A stretch of DNA of 64,000 bases from JASDSY01 sp041441465 (GCA_041441465.1 JASDSY010000010.1:248001-312000), one strand, 5' to 3'; counted from the stretch's first letter, positions 33,671 to 43,843 are shown. A program made the numbers and translations. The notes: a model not told the origin generated them from the letters alone.

Positions 33671-36600
33671 CTAACGTCTAAGCGCGATTATTTCCTGAAG
33701 CAGCTGGTCGGCGGTAGTTATCGATTTGGAATTTGCCTGAAACGCCCTCTGCGCGATCATCATATCAGTAAATTCTTCGGCAAGGTCAACGTTTGACATT
33801 TCAAGCGTCTGCGATTGTATCGACCCGCGGCCGCCCGTATCTGCGACACCGATTTGCGCGCTGCCTGAATTTCCGGAAGAAGCATACAGGTTATTGCCTA
33901 ATTTTTCAAGGCCTTCGTTATTTACGAATTTCGCAGTCGCAAGCTGAGCAATGGTCACTTTCTGGCTGTTCGAATAAACGCCCTTTATAACACCGGCGCT
34001 GTCAACTTCGAAACCGCTTAATTTTCCCATGGCGTTGCCGTTCGAATTTTTAACGGCTGTTGAAAAACTCGAATCGTATTGCGTTACCAGATTAAAATTC
34101 GGCTTGAATGAAACCTTGGTTGAATCTTTAGGTGTAAAACTTATGGATTTCGCCAGATCTGGTAAAATTACCCCGTTAGCTGTAGCTGTAGCGTTCTGAT
34201 CGATTTTGCCGTCCTTGAAAATTAAAACGCCGCTTCTATTGCCGAGTATTGCATCGCTGGCTTTCTCCAATTCAGCGGTTGTCGGAACCGAGCCCTGTAT
34301 AGGATTTTTTGAAAAATAGTCCTGAACCAGAGCGTCGTTTGAATCCATTACATTACGATATTCCCATTTATTGCCTTGAATCTTTTCGAATTTCATATTT
34401 ATAGTATGCGCCGTTCCGGTATTATCATAAACCGTCATCGGAACTGTATGAATAGCGCCGCTGTTTATCTGTACAGTCGCGGTTGTGGAATTCGTGCCGC
34501 CGCTGCTTAAAACAAAAGACGCATTATAAGGGTTTTGCGGATCTACGGCCGGAGTGTTAATCTGAACTTTTCCTGCATCTGTCTCGCCGGTCGTCGTTAT
34601 AGTCGCGGTGCCGGCCTGAAGATTCGACGCTTTCAATATTATCTGGCCTATATCGGTATTGCCGATTATTTGACCGTCTTTTACATTTGTATATTTTATT
34701 TCAGTAGATGTGCCGCCGCCTGCCGGGGTAAATACGTCCGTTAAATTATATGATTCTTCGGTGCCGGCTGTTGTCTGCGGCGAAGAGCTGCCGAATACTT
34801 TTTCGGCTATCGAACGTGTCGTCGCTGTCATTGCAATCGGCGGATCGGTAACATTGGCCGGAGCAGCCGGAAATCCGGTGCCGGTTGTAGCGGAAGCATC
34901 AGGAATTATCGCAACGCTGTATTGCGAGCCGGTTAAATTCCTTTTAATCATAAGCCTGTCGCCCTGCATTTCAGCTGTAACACCGCTTACCTGATTGTTT
35001 ATCGAGTCTATTAAGTCTGAAATTGTCGAACCGTCGGTGCCGTATGAAGGAAGCTGTGTCGAATCAAAGCCTGTCAAAGAATCGGCAGACTGTACTGTTA
35101 TCTTATTTTTGGCGCCTTTATGCATCTGATTGAGTATAAGTTTATTTGTGGCTGTATCGAAATTAGCGCTCACGCTGTCCGGGTTAGTCGAATCAGTATT
35201 ATAAACGCTTCTGAATTTTTCATTGATTTTATTCGCAAGTAAGTTACCCATTTGTGTTTGTGTCAATCCTGCAGTTTCAGCGGCAGTCCAAGAAACCTGA
35301 TAACCGTTTATCGTCATGCTCCCGGCCTGGCCTCCGGCAGGCGGTGCCGATACTGTATTATTCGAAGCAAGCTGCGCGTAGGTGCCTGCATTTAAACCGG
35401 TAACCTGAATCGTCTGTTTGCCGTCAATTGAAATTTTAAAGTTATTCACATTACCGATATCGAGATCGGCAAATGTCGTAAATCTTGTAAGCCCGGTAGT
35501 TACGCCGGTAACATTTGACGAAGTGGCGGAAACTTTAGAAACCGTTATCGAATGCGCGCCGCTTTTCACTGTGCCGGCGCCTGCGGCCGACTGTGCGAAC
35601 CCTGAAGCCATAGCTGAATTAGCTGAAGTAGTCGTCGTTATCCCCGGAAATTTAATATTTTTCCCCGCAACAGCGTCGTCAGGATTTATTACATTTATTT
35701 TTATGTCCTTTAAAACAGATTTAGTACCGGCCGAGGCGTCTGAAATTTCAATTTTTCCGGTCTGCGTATTAAATGTCGGATTGCTGTTTGGAAACGATGT
35801 TTTAATAAAATTCAATACATCGCCGATTGTCGTATTTTGATCGATTTTCATTTCCTTGCCGGAAACCGCAGCGCCGTTTCCATCGACGCCTGAAAAGACA
35901 AGTGTTTCATCGCCGCTGATATTTCTCATATCGAAACTCGTCGCGGCGTCGCCTGTCGAATTATATATTTCACTCAATTTTACAGTATCGGATGCGACTA
36001 AAACTCCGTTTTTTGAAAATGCCGTCGACATCGCCCAAGTTTCGGCCACCAGAGGTTTAATTTCCGCGCCGGTGATTCCAGCGCTGTTATTTGATTGAAG
36101 CTGCAGCGAAGCGGGCGTGCCTGTAGGACCGTCCGGATCGTATATTATAGGGCCGCCTGTCGCGCCTGTTAATTTGCCGCTGTTATCAAAAGTAAGACCG
36201 CCTTTTCCAACTTGACCCTGAGTGTCGTCATACGCAGTCCAGCTCCAATTGTTAGCATCGATTTTTTCAAATTTAAAATTAAGCTGCTGCAAAACACCCT
36301 GGTCGTCATAAAATGTTAATGTCCTTTCTGCCGGCAGACTTCTTTCAGCCGATGATGACTGAAGATTCGAAGCGAAGTCGACAAAACTTGTTGACGAAGC
36401 CGGAAGTTTCTGATAATTTGAAAAATTAATAGCCGTAGTTTTCGAATTGGTATCAACTGTAAGCTGCCTTGTAGTAGGGTCTTCCGTGGCGGTCCAGCCG
36501 ACCACTTTAGTCGCGGAACCGGAATTTATTAAATTCATCTGCGAATCAATATCCATTGCGCCGCTTCTTGTATAATACTGTTTAATCCCGTCGGTGGTTA

Positions 36601-36907
36601 TAAAAAAACCGTCCCCGGCAATGCTCATATCGATATCGCGGCCGGTCGACTGTGTCGTTCCGTTCGTAAAATCACTTGTAATGCTCGCAGTCGCAACGCC
36701 AAGCCCGATCTGCATGCCGTTCACGCCGCCAAGGTTTGCGCTTGGCCCCTGGCTGTGTCCGAGCGATTGACTTAATATATCTTTAAATGAAACTGAACTC
36801 TTCTTGAAGCCTGTCGTATTGACGTTGGCTATATTATTAGATATGACATCCATCTGCACCTGGTTAGCTTTAATACCAAGCACTCCGGTTGTAAAACTTC
36901 TCATCAT
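33671..36907 (-). CDS. flgE: flagellar hook protein FlgE, unusually long
   Basis: The N-terminus FTTGVLGIKANQVQMDVISNNIANVNTTGFKKSSVSF and C-terminus LAEEFTDMMIAQRAFQANSKSITTADQLLQEII form the conserved D0/D1 coiled-coil parts of hook/rod proteins, and GFFITTDGIKQYYTRSG supports FlgE. At 1078 residues it is more than twice the usual length. The extra 600 or so residues are Thr/Ser/Asn/Gly-rich beta domains with several LRD/RGD-like segments, expected to form the exposed outer surface of the hook. It follows flgD by 66 bases. Confidence 0.92.
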   Translation of the reverse strand: MMRSFTTGVLGIKANQVQMDVISNNIANVNTTGFKKSSVSFKDILSQSLGHSQGPSANLGGVNGMQIGLGVATASITSDFTNGTTQSTGRDIDMSIAGDGFFITTDGIKQYYTRSGAMDIDSQMNLINSGSATKVVGWTATEDPTTRQLTVDTNSKTTAINFSNYQKLPASSTSFVDFASNLQSSSAERSLPAERTLTFYDDQGVLQQLNFKFEKIDANNWSWTAYDDTQGQVGKGGLTFDNSGKLTGATGGPIIYDPDGPTGTPASLQLQSNNSAGITGAEIKPLVAETWAMSTAFSKNGVLVASDTVKLSEIYNSTGDAATSFDMRNISGDETLVFSGVDGNGAAVSGKEMKIDQNTTIGDVLNFIKTSFPNSNPTFNTQTGKIEISDASAGTKSVLKDIKINVINPDDAVAGKNIKFPGITTTTSANSAMASGFAQSAAGAGTVKSGAHSITVSKVSATSSNVTGVTTGLTRFTTFADLDIGNVNNFKISIDGKQTIQVTGLNAGTYAQLASNNTVSAPPAGGQAGSMTINGYQVSWTAAETAGLTQTQMGNLLANKINEKFRSVYNTDSTNPDSVSANFDTATNKLILNQMHKGAKNKITVQSADSLTGFDSTQLPSYGTDGSTISDLIDSINNQVSGVTAEMQGDRLMIKRNLTGSQYSVAIIPDASATTGTGFPAAPANVTDPPIAMTATTRSIAEKVFGSSSPQTTAGTEESYNLTDVFTPAGGGTSTEIKYTNVKDGQIIGNTDIGQIILKASNLQAGTATITTTGETDAGKVQINTPAVDPQNPYNASFVLSSGGTNSTTATVQINSGAIHTVPMTVYDNTGTAHTINMKFEKIQGNKWEYRNVMDSNDALVQDYFSKNPIQGSVPTTAELEKASDAILGNRSGVLIFKDGKIDQNATATANGVILPDLAKSISFTPKDSTKVSFKPNFNLVTQYDSSFSTAVKNSNGNAMGKLSGFEVDSAGVIKGVYSNSQKVTIAQLATAKFVNNEGLEKLGNNLYASSGNSGSAQIGVADTGGRGSIQSQTLEMSNVDLAEEFTDMMIAQRAFQANSKSITTADQLLQEIIALRR

Positions 36908-36973
36908 AAAGGCTGCCTCCTCCGTACACCTTAAACCGACAATTATACTGTCAAAGCCTTTTATATATAAAAA

Positions 36974-37432
36974 TTAAACGCTGACGCTTGTTATTTCACT
37001 CATTTTGGCCGTCGAATTGCCGATCGTAAAAACGTACTCGCTGCCGCTGAATTTAACGCCGGTGATCTTGCCCGAAAGGAATTTTGTGCCGCTTTCATCG
37101 AGCGCTACGGAAGTTTCAACATTTTTCCCAATAAAATTAACGGCGTTCATCTGTGAGCTTGTCTGTTGATTGGTCAAAAATGCAGCGAATGATTTATTAA
37201 GGTTTGTCGTCTGTTCGAGATTTGAAATGCTTGCCTGCTGCGCGATAAATTCTTTATTATCTACCGGACTGGTAGGATCCTGATATTTCAGTTCTGTTAT
37301 CAGCAAAGTTAAAAAATCATCTTTGCCAAGTTCGCCCTTTGGATTTCTTGCGGAAGACGCGGTATATTTGCTCATAAGATCACTCACCGTGTCGCCGGCT
37401 GAAGTACTGCTGCTTGCATAATTAACACTCAT
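36974..37432 (-). CDS. flgD: hook assembly cap protein FlgD
   Basis: The conserved N-terminal part GKDDFLTLLITELKYQDPTSPVDNKEFIAQQASISNLEQTTNLN is diagnostic of FlgD, followed by the VNFIGKNVETS strand that opens the C-terminal domain. At about 150 residues it is shorter than enteric FlgD and has little of the second beta domain. FlgD caps the growing hook while FlgE subunits add. The ATG at 37430-37432 is used because GGGGGAA lies eight bases upstream. Confidence 0.92.
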   Translation of the reverse strand: MSVNYASSSTSAGDTVSDLMSKYTASSARNPKGELGKDDFLTLLITELKYQDPTSPVDNKEFIAQQASISNLEQTTNLNKSFAAFLTNQQTSSQMNAVNFIGKNVETSVALDESGTKFLSGKITGVKFSGSEYVFTIGNSTAKMSEITSVSV

Positions 37433-37449
37433 TTCATATTCCCCCAAAC

Positions 37450-38946
37450 TTAAATTCTTACATTAAGGACCTGATCATTTAAAAGACTATCCGTAACTCT
37501 GCCACTGCTCGTATTTGCCATTGAGTGGGCCATCCATGGCTTCTGACCATCCATTCCTGAACGCTCATTGCCGCCGTTGGAGTTTCCGGCACCCGAATCC
37601 TTGCCGTTATTCTGCTGCTGCCAGCTGTTGTTTTCACGGTTAGCCATAAACATTGACGAGTCATTTGAAAATTCGATATTTTTTACTTTAATTCCGGTTT
37701 CATTCAAAGTTTCTTTTAATTTTTCCGAAGCGGCCGCTAAAATTTCACGAGTTTCCGCGTTTTCCGCGGTAAATTTAGCGCTTACCTCGCCGTTTTGCAT
37801 TGTCACTTCAACGCTTACTTTGCCCAGCGACTCCGGATTCAATATTATTTGAGTTGAATAAACTCCATTTTTAGCGGCTGTAGCCTGCTTTAAATCGGCT
37901 ATATGATTTTTCACCTGATCAATCACGGCATTTCTGTCAATTTTAGCGTTTTTACTACTTTCAACATGCGTATTATTTTTATTCGATAAAATTTTATTTT
38001 CGGCATTTTCACCTGATAATACATATTTTAAATTTTCATTTTTATCTGAACCGTTTTTTAAATTATTTTTTAAATCGCCGTTATGGCTTTTTTTCTCCTG
38101 AATCGGCGCTTGAGCGTTATTTTTAGAAATCTCGCCGGCTAGGGCATTTGAAAAACTGCCATTTTTATTCTTCACGTTAGCTGCGCGCGACGGCATATCT
38201 TTTTTAGAAACATTTACTGAAACGATTTCTATTTTTAATTTTGACAAATCGACATCAGGCATCGCCTTAGATATATATTCATTCAGTTTCGCCAGAAAAG
38301 CCTGCTCACGGCCGCTCATTTTGATGTCAGACTTTGGATCAGATTTAACGCTATTTTCATTAACCTTATTTTGTTCATTTTTAACGGAAACCCGAAAATC
38401 AATAACGCCGCCAAAAACTTCTTGAAGATATTTTTCAACTTCCTCAGAATGTTCAGTTTCCTTCGTTTCTTCGTTTTCCTGCGTTTTATCATCTTTACTA
38501 ACAGTTTCCTTCTCTTCGGCAGTTTTTGTTTGTTGCGAGCCGCTTAACGCTGTTTCATTTGTTTTTTCTTCATTTGCATTATTATATTCCCTGCTGCCTG
38601 TTATATTATTAACATTATTATCGTTGCTATTTAAAGTTATAATTGGCGAAGCGGCGATAAAACTACCTGCCTTAAAATTATAAAAATCATGACCGCCATA
38701 TTGCTCGCCGGTTGAATTTGTATTCTTGCCGGCCGCAAAAATCGAATTAACTGTATTGAAATTATTAGCCGGCGGCTGTAATGAATATTCCTTTAAATTA
38801 TCGGACTTCGACTTTAACGTTTCGCTTAATATGTCAAAAAAATTCGTGCTTCCGGTCTTTTTAGAATCGGATTTGCTGTCGCTTTCCTTTAAATTGAAGC
38901 CGGAAAAATTATTTTTAAGATCTGAAACGTTATTTCTTGCAATCAT
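37450..38946 (-). CDS. fliK: flagellar hook-length control protein FliK
   Basis: The C-terminal domain (about residues 350-430) contains STQIILNPESLGKVSVEVTMQNGEVSAKFTAENAETREIL, the typical Flg_hook (FliK_C) core with LxPExLGxVxV. The first 350 residues are low-complexity, Asn/Lys/Glu/Ser-rich and probably disordered, as expected for the molecular ruler half of FliK. It switches export from hook to filament subunits at the right hook length. First gene of fliK-flgD-flgE; an AAAAGGAG site precedes the ATG. Confidence 0.88.
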   Translation of the reverse strand: MIARNNVSDLKNNFSGFNLKESDSKSDSKKTGSTNFFDILSETLKSKSDNLKEYSLQPPANNFNTVNSIFAAGKNTNSTGEQYGGHDFYNFKAGSFIAASPIITLNSNDNNVNNITGSREYNNANEEKTNETALSGSQQTKTAEEKETVSKDDKTQENEETKETEHSEEVEKYLQEVFGGVIDFRVSVKNEQNKVNENSVKSDPKSDIKMSGREQAFLAKLNEYISKAMPDVDLSKLKIEIVSVNVSKKDMPSRAANVKNKNGSFSNALAGEISKNNAQAPIQEKKSHNGDLKNNLKNGSDKNENLKYVLSGENAENKILSNKNNTHVESSKNAKIDRNAVIDQVKNHIADLKQATAAKNGVYSTQIILNPESLGKVSVEVTMQNGEVSAKFTAENAETREILAAASEKLKETLNETGIKVKNIEFSNDSSMFMANRENNSWQQQNNGKDSGAGNSNGGNERSGMDGQKPWMAHSMANTSSGRVTDSLLNDQVLNVRI

Positions 38947-39282
38947 CGTTTCTCCTTTTAAGGTTAATTAAGAAATAAACCTAAAACCTTAATTCCAAGT
39001 TGTGTGTTTTTCTATCAAATTACCGGTTGCTTTCTTATTTTCAAGAATAAATGCTGATCGATATTATTATGTTTCACTATTCATATCGGCAATTTATTCT
39101 AAAATCGAATACTTTCACAAAAATAAAAAGAGAACCATGAATTATTATAAATTCATAGCCCTCTTTCATATAAATAAATATATTATTTTTATTTTATAAA
39201 ATTACGTTTATTTAATTATAAATTCAAATTCAGCACATTATAAAAATTTTTATTAAAAAATCGTTTAAATAAACACTGAGTT
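38947..39282 (-). other. intergenic region between motE and fliK
   Basis: It contains the motE terminator (39117-39165) and must contain the promoter of fliK-flgD-flgE. A GCCGATAT on the minus strand (39086-39093) matches seven of eight bases of the sigma-28 -10, but no properly spaced TAAA element goes with it. No gene is visible. Confidence 0.5.
39117..39165 (-). terminator. terminator of the flgB-to-motE operon
   Basis: A 16-bp stem (39128-39143 with 39150-39165), complete when wobble pairs are counted on the minus strand, has a six-base loop and is followed on that strand by a T-rich tail. Confidence 0.8.
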
Positions 39283-40092
39283 TTACTTATTTAAAGCGGT
39301 TTCATTAGTACCGCCGGAATTATTCATAGCGACTTCAGCCGTATCTTTCGGCGGCGCCTTCTTTATCATCTCAGTTATCTTCAATACTTTTTCAGAAGGC
39401 AATTTTTCAAGAATTAAAGCGCCTTTTTTATCTTTCATCTTCGAAATTATCTCAAAAAGAAAATAGTCGTCGAGTTTCAAAAGCGCATCAGCAGCGAGCT
39501 GCGGATCCATTCGTTCATATACCTTAGCGAACTGCTCAATTGATTGTTCAGACGAAACCCTTTGCGTTTTTTTATCTTCAAATTCTTTTAGTTTCTTCGC
39601 CAGTTCCTTTTCCTTGCCAACTACATCAAGCTCCCGGTCACGAAGCTCCTTTTCCCAGATCGAAAGTTTAACGAGTTTTTCTTCAGCCACAATTTCTTTA
39701 CGTTTGAGAGTTTCAGACAAATCTTTATATGACGATTCCTGTTCGTGTATTAATGCCTTTATTTTGCTCTCTTCCGAAGCTTTGATAATCTCCGCTTCCC
39801 TGACATAATCTTTAACATAAGCGCTTTCAAGCCATGCAGCCGGCAGGTAATCGCGAACGCGCATTATCCCAAGAAAGTCAAATAAAATGACAATCACGCC
39901 GAGCAGCGCCATAAAAATAATTCCAAGAAAGCCAACCATAAGCCAGGAAAAAATCGTACCGATAATGCTTCTTTGCGGGGGCTGGACTTTTCTGTTTTTA
40001 GCGCTCGAGCCGCTGCTTTTGGATTGCTGCGGCTTCGCTTCTTCTTTTGGTTTTTCATTTGGCGGCGCTCCGCCTTTTTTTTCTGCTGCCAT
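39283..40092 (-). CDS. MotE-like flagellar protein with coiled coil
   Basis: A Lys/Pro-rich cytoplasmic start (1-40), one transmembrane segment (FSWLMVGFLGIIFMALLGVIVILFDF), a long coiled coil (about 95-180) and a C-terminal MgtE-N/FliG-like domain: VYERMDPQLAADALLKLDDYFLFEIISKMKDKKGALILEKLPSEKVLKITEM. The same architecture defines MotE, encoded after fliJ in many flagellar operons; it probably contacts the motor or export apparatus. It follows fliJ by 18 bases and is the last gene of its operon. Confidence 0.8.
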   Translation of the reverse strand: MAAEKKGGAPPNEKPKEEAKPQQSKSSGSSAKNRKVQPPQRSIIGTIFSWLMVGFLGIIFMALLGVIVILFDFLGIMRVRDYLPAAWLESAYVKDYVREAEIIKASEESKIKALIHEQESSYKDLSETLKRKEIVAEEKLVKLSIWEKELRDRELDVVGKEKELAKKLKEFEDKKTQRVSSEQSIEQFAKVYERMDPQLAADALLKLDDYFLFEIISKMKDKKGALILEKLPSEKVLKITEMIKKAPPKDTAEVAMNNSGGTNETALNK

Positions 40093-40110
40093 TTAAATCA
40101 CATCTTAACC

Positions 40111-40554
40111 TTATAAATGTGGTGTTTTCATATTACTGCTGATCTCATCAATAATCAAATTATCATTTTTTAAGAATTCGGCCCTGTATTTTTCATATTC
40201 ATTTTCTTTATGTTTTTCAATAATTTTACGGTTTTTAACAGCTTCTAAAAGCCGTTTTTTTACTTCTTCTACTTCCGAAGCGGCCTCCTCGGCTTTTTCT
40301 TCAAGCATAGCCCTGTCTCTTTTCAATTTTTCCAGGTATAATTTGATGCTGGTTATCATCGCGATATCTATATTGCCCGAATAAATTTTCTTCAAGTTAG
40401 CATAATTAAGGCTAATTTGCGCTTCAACGCCTTTTATTTCTTCCATAATCTGCTGATAACGAATTTGAGCCGCAGCTAATTCCTGAGTGATCTTTTCTTC
40501 TTCTTTTTTTCTTAATTTTAAAACCAATTCCAGATTAAAAACAAACTTCTTCAT
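40111..40554 (-). CDS. fliJ: flagellar export protein FliJ
   Basis: This 147-residue protein is almost entirely one antiparallel coiled coil, starting KFVFNLELVLKLRKKEEEKITQELAAAQ, which is the FliJ pattern (F.L..VL..R...E). FliJ sits in the centre of the FliI ring and couples ATP and proton force to export. It lies between fliI and motE, as usual. Confidence 0.85.
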   Translation of the reverse strand: MKKFVFNLELVLKLRKKEEEKITQELAAAQIRYQQIMEEIKGVEAQISLNYANLKKIYSGNIDIAMITSIKLYLEKLKRDRAMLEEKAEEAASEVEEVKKRLLEAVKNRKIIEKHKENEYEKYRAEFLKNDNLIIDEISSNMKTPHL

Positions 40555-40623
40555 ATAGTCAACCGCTTTTTCATATATTATTTTGACTTAAATGCCATAT
40601 CACGCCTAAAAATAGTTATATTT

Positions 40624-41940
40624 TTAACTTTCAAAAATTTTATAAAGCTCGTCAACGGCTATATCATAGTCGGTTTTATTTTTTACCGTCTGTTTCATGT
40701 AACTCATAAGCTGCGGATACATAGTTTTCGCATAATCAATATCCGGGTTCGAGCCGTCGACATATGCCCCGATATTAATAAGATCTTGCGCTTCCATATA
40801 CCGGGCAAGCGTATTTTTGAATTTGTTCGCAACCACAAGATGGTCTTTATCAATAATTTCAGTCATAAGCCTTGAAATTGAATCAAGCACCGAAATTGCC
40901 GGATAATGGTTTTGCGCGGCCAGTTTCCTCGTCAAAATAATATGCCCGTCAAGAATACCTCTGACTGTATCAGCTATCGGCTCATCCATATCGTCACCGT
41001 CGACCAGGACTGTATATAAACCTGTTATGCTGCCTTTTGACGACGTGCCGGCCCGTTCGAGCAATTTTGGCAAAAGCGCAAAAACTGAAGGAGTATAACC
41101 TCTCTGCGCCGGCGGTTCACCTACCGCCAATCCGACTTCCCTTTGAGCTTTTGCGAAACGGGTAACTGAATCCATCATTAAAATTACGTCAAGCCCAAGG
41201 TCTCTGAAATATTCAGCTATCGAAGTGGCGACAAGCGCGCCTTTCAATCTTACAAGCGATGACTGATCGGATGTTGCGACAACCACGACAGAACGTTTTA
41301 AGCCTTCAGGCCCGAGATCGCGTTCTATAAATTCAACAACTTCGCGGCCGCGTTCTCCTATCAGCGCTATCACGTTTACATCAGCCTTAGTATTACGCGC
41401 TATCATTCCAAGAAGCGTAGATTTGCCGACGCCTGAGCCGGCAAAAATACCCATCCTCTGGCCTTTACCGATAGTAAGAAGACCGTCTATCGTCCTCACG
41501 CCCGTAACAAGCGGAGTATGAATCCGGGGCCGGCTTAAAGGGTTAGGCGGCTGGTTAAACGTCGAATAATAAGTTTCAGGATTGGCGATCGGCGGCTGTT
41601 TGTCGATGGGATTACCGAGCCCGTCGAGGACGCGTCCCAATAAACGCCTGTCAGTAGCGACTTTCAGGGGAAGCCCGGTAGCTACGACTTCGCAGCCCGG
41701 CCCGATACCGCTTAATTCACCGAACGGCATCAGCTGGACTTTAGAGTCTTTAAATCCGACAACTTCAGCCGCAACAAAATTTGAAGAACCGCGCGGTTTT
41801 ATATAGCACATTTCCCCCATACATACGTTCGGCCCTAATGACTCGATAACAAGTCCTATAAGCTGCGTTACACGACCGTTTAATTTTATGGGGTCGCATT
41901 TGTTTATAACCTGTAAATATTTATTAAGATTGAATTCCAT
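40624..41940 (-). CDS. fliI: flagellar export ATPase FliI
   Basis: At 438 residues this is a standard FliI. Walker A is GIFAGSGVGKST (about 165-176), Walker B region is DVILMMDSVTRFAKAQREVGLAVGEPP, with IGERGREVVEFIE and DEPIADTVRGILDGH. These separate it from the F1 beta subunit. It unfolds and delivers export substrates to the flagellar gate. It overlaps fliH by 17 bases. Confidence 0.97.
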   Translation of the reverse strand: MEFNLNKYLQVINKCDPIKLNGRVTQLIGLVIESLGPNVCMGEMCYIKPRGSSNFVAAEVVGFKDSKVQLMPFGELSGIGPGCEVVATGLPLKVATDRRLLGRVLDGLGNPIDKQPPIANPETYYSTFNQPPNPLSRPRIHTPLVTGVRTIDGLLTIGKGQRMGIFAGSGVGKSTLLGMIARNTKADVNVIALIGERGREVVEFIERDLGPEGLKRSVVVVATSDQSSLVRLKGALVATSIAEYFRDLGLDVILMMDSVTRFAKAQREVGLAVGEPPAQRGYTPSVFALLPKLLERAGTSSKGSITGLYTVLVDGDDMDEPIADTVRGILDGHIILTRKLAAQNHYPAISVLDSISRLMTEIIDKDHLVVANKFKNTLARYMEAQDLINIGAYVDGSNPDIDYAKTMYPQLMSYMKQTVKNKTDYDIAVDELYKIFES

Positions 41941-42712
41941 CTTCTTCTCTTGCTGCTTCTTCTAATAATTTTTCAATTTCAAGAAGCTGGCTTGAAATTG
42001 TGGCATCGATATTTCCCATATTTGTCGAAATTACGCATCCGCCGGTTTCTATATTTTTGTCGTCTATTATCTTTACTTTAGATCCTACAGGCAATGACTT
42101 TAAAATTTCATCTTTTTTTTGAGTAAAGTTATTGAGGTCCTTAAGATTAACATAAATATTTAAAGTATCTTTATCGACTATTTTTGAAATAGCTTCATTA
42201 ACAGAATAAAAAATGATATCGCGGTTAAGAGTAACTTCGCATTTAACTACTTTTTTGGCAATAGCCATCGAAAGCTCGACGATCTGCTGTTCGGAATTTT
42301 TTATTATATCGTCTTTTTGTGAAAGCGCCTGCTGCAGAACCTGATCAAGGCTTTCAAGAATAGACTTAGCCCTGACGCCTGCCTCTTCTTTGCCTTCCGC
42401 GAAACCCCTGTCAAAAGCCTGGCGCCTGGTATCTTCTTCTATTTCATGACAAATTTTTTTGGTTTTTTCAATTTCTTCCTGTTTAAATTGTTCGGCTTCT
42501 TGCCTGATTCGGGCCGCATCGTTATTTGCGCCGGTCAAAATCAATTCGGCTTCTTTTTTTGCCTTTTTTATCTCGTTATTAAGCTGGTTCACTTCATGCT
42601 GCAGCTTTGCCAATACGCTGGTAGCATCGGATTTCGTTTTTTCAATCGACTTCGACGTATCAATAATGATAGGTTTGCTATCAAATTTGAAATTTTTGAA
42701 AATATTAGACAA
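41924..42712 (-). CDS. fliH: flagellar assembly protein FliH
   Basis: This 262-residue protein has a long alpha-helical N-terminal half with heptads (LQHEVNQLNNEIKKAKKEAELILTGA) and a C-terminal FliH/V-ATPase-E-like domain: QQIVELSMAIAKKVVKCEV, DIIFYSVNEAISKI, GSKVKIIDDKNIETGGCVISTNMGNIDATISSQLLEIEKLL. It regulates FliI and docks it to the C-ring. Overlaps fliG by eight bases and fliI by 17. Confidence 0.92.
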   Translation of the reverse strand: MSNIFKNFKFDSKPIIIDTSKSIEKTKSDATSVLAKLQHEVNQLNNEIKKAKKEAELILTGANNDAARIRQEAEQFKQEEIEKTKKICHEIEEDTRRQAFDRGFAEGKEEAGVRAKSILESLDQVLQQALSQKDDIIKNSEQQIVELSMAIAKKVVKCEVTLNRDIIFYSVNEAISKIVDKDTLNIYVNLKDLNNFTQKKDEILKSLPVGSKVKIIDDKNIETGGCVISTNMGNIDATISSQLLEIEKLLEEAAREEDGIQS

Positions 42713-43718
42713 TTGTTTCCTCCGCGCCTGCGCGTGAAATTACGACTTCTCCGGCATCTTCCAATCTTCTTATCGCATTGACGATTTTCTGCTGCGCGTC
42801 TTCGACGTCTCTTACACGAACCGGCCCAAGTAATTCTATATCTTCAAGAAGCATCTGGCCCGCACGCTTCGACATATTTTTAATAAATTTCTCTTTGACT
42901 TCATCCCCGACAGCTTTAAGCGCGAGGGCAAGGTCTTTAAGCTCGATTTCACGTATAATTCTCTGAATACCGCGGTCGTCGATAAGAATAACGTCTTCGA
43001 ATACAAACATTTTCTTTTTAATTTCATCGGCAAGATCCGGCGAATCAGTTTCGAGAGTTTCAACAATCGCCTTTTCTGTGCTGCGGTCAATAAGGTTTAA
43101 TATCGAAACTGCCGCGTCAATGCCGCCGACCGTCGTCGAACCTTCATCTATTACAAGCGATAATTTCTTTTCGATTACCGACTCGACCTCACGGACCGTT
43201 TCCGGCGAAGTCCTTTCCATTTTAGCGATCCTCTTTATAACCTCCGGCTGAATTTCGCCTGAAAGCATTTTCAAGATCGACGACGCCTTTTCAGGCTGCA
43301 AATAGCCCATAATCATAGCAATCGTCTGAGGATGCTCATTTTGAATAAGGTTATATAACTGGCTCGGATCGGCTGCACGCGCGGTTCCGAAAGGCTTGAC
43401 ATACTGAGTCGACGAAAGCCTTGCCATAGCTTCTTTGGCGCGCTCCGGCCCTAAAGCGGCTTCTAACAATTCCTGCGCAGTGCGCGTACCGCCGGTTGCG
43501 ACAAATTCATTAGCGCGTATCATATCAAAAAATTCTGTAATAACCTCTTCAACTGTATCCTTGTCGACATTTTCCATTCGCGTGACTTCTATCGTAATAG
43601 CGTCAATCTGGTCGTCAGGCAAATTTTTTAAAAGCCTTCCCGCGACTTCGTTACCAAGAAATGTCACAAGAATAGCGGCTTTTTGTCTTCCGGTCAATAG
43701 TTTAGATTTTTCACCCAT
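42705..43718 (-). CDS. fliG: flagellar motor switch protein FliG
   Basis: The protein has all three FliG domains: N-terminal LTGRQKAAILVTFLGNEVAGRLLKNL, middle EHPQTIAMIMGYLQPEKAS with the EHPQ motif that binds FliM, and the C-terminal torque domain with FEDVILIDDRGIQRIIREIELKDLALALKAV and KRAGQMLLEDIELLGPVRVRDVEDAQQ. The charged residues that meet the stator are kept. It is the rotor protein of torque generation. Confidence 0.97.
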   Translation of the reverse strand: MGEKSKLLTGRQKAAILVTFLGNEVAGRLLKNLPDDQIDAITIEVTRMENVDKDTVEEVITEFFDMIRANEFVATGGTRTAQELLEAALGPERAKEAMARLSSTQYVKPFGTARAADPSQLYNLIQNEHPQTIAMIMGYLQPEKASSILKMLSGEIQPEVIKRIAKMERTSPETVREVESVIEKKLSLVIDEGSTTVGGIDAAVSILNLIDRSTEKAIVETLETDSPDLADEIKKKMFVFEDVILIDDRGIQRIIREIELKDLALALKAVGDEVKEKFIKNMSKRAGQMLLEDIELLGPVRVRDVEDAQQKIVNAIRRLEDAGEVVISRAGAEETIV

Positions 43719-43843
43719 AATTTAATTCTCTTTTTTATTTTATTAATTTTTATTTTACTAACAGTATTTGCCGAAGCGATAACTTATAGCAAATCAAGCC
43801 TTTGTTTTATTGAATTAAATTTATATCCCGCAAATATAATGAC

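Noticed and set aside
39080..39115. sigma-28 flagellar promoter before fliK
   Set aside because: A GCCGATAT is present but no TAAA-type -35 lies at the needed distance.
38947..39282. CRISPR array or small RNA gene in the fliK upstream region
   Set aside because: No regular repeats or convincing RNA structure other than the terminator were seen.
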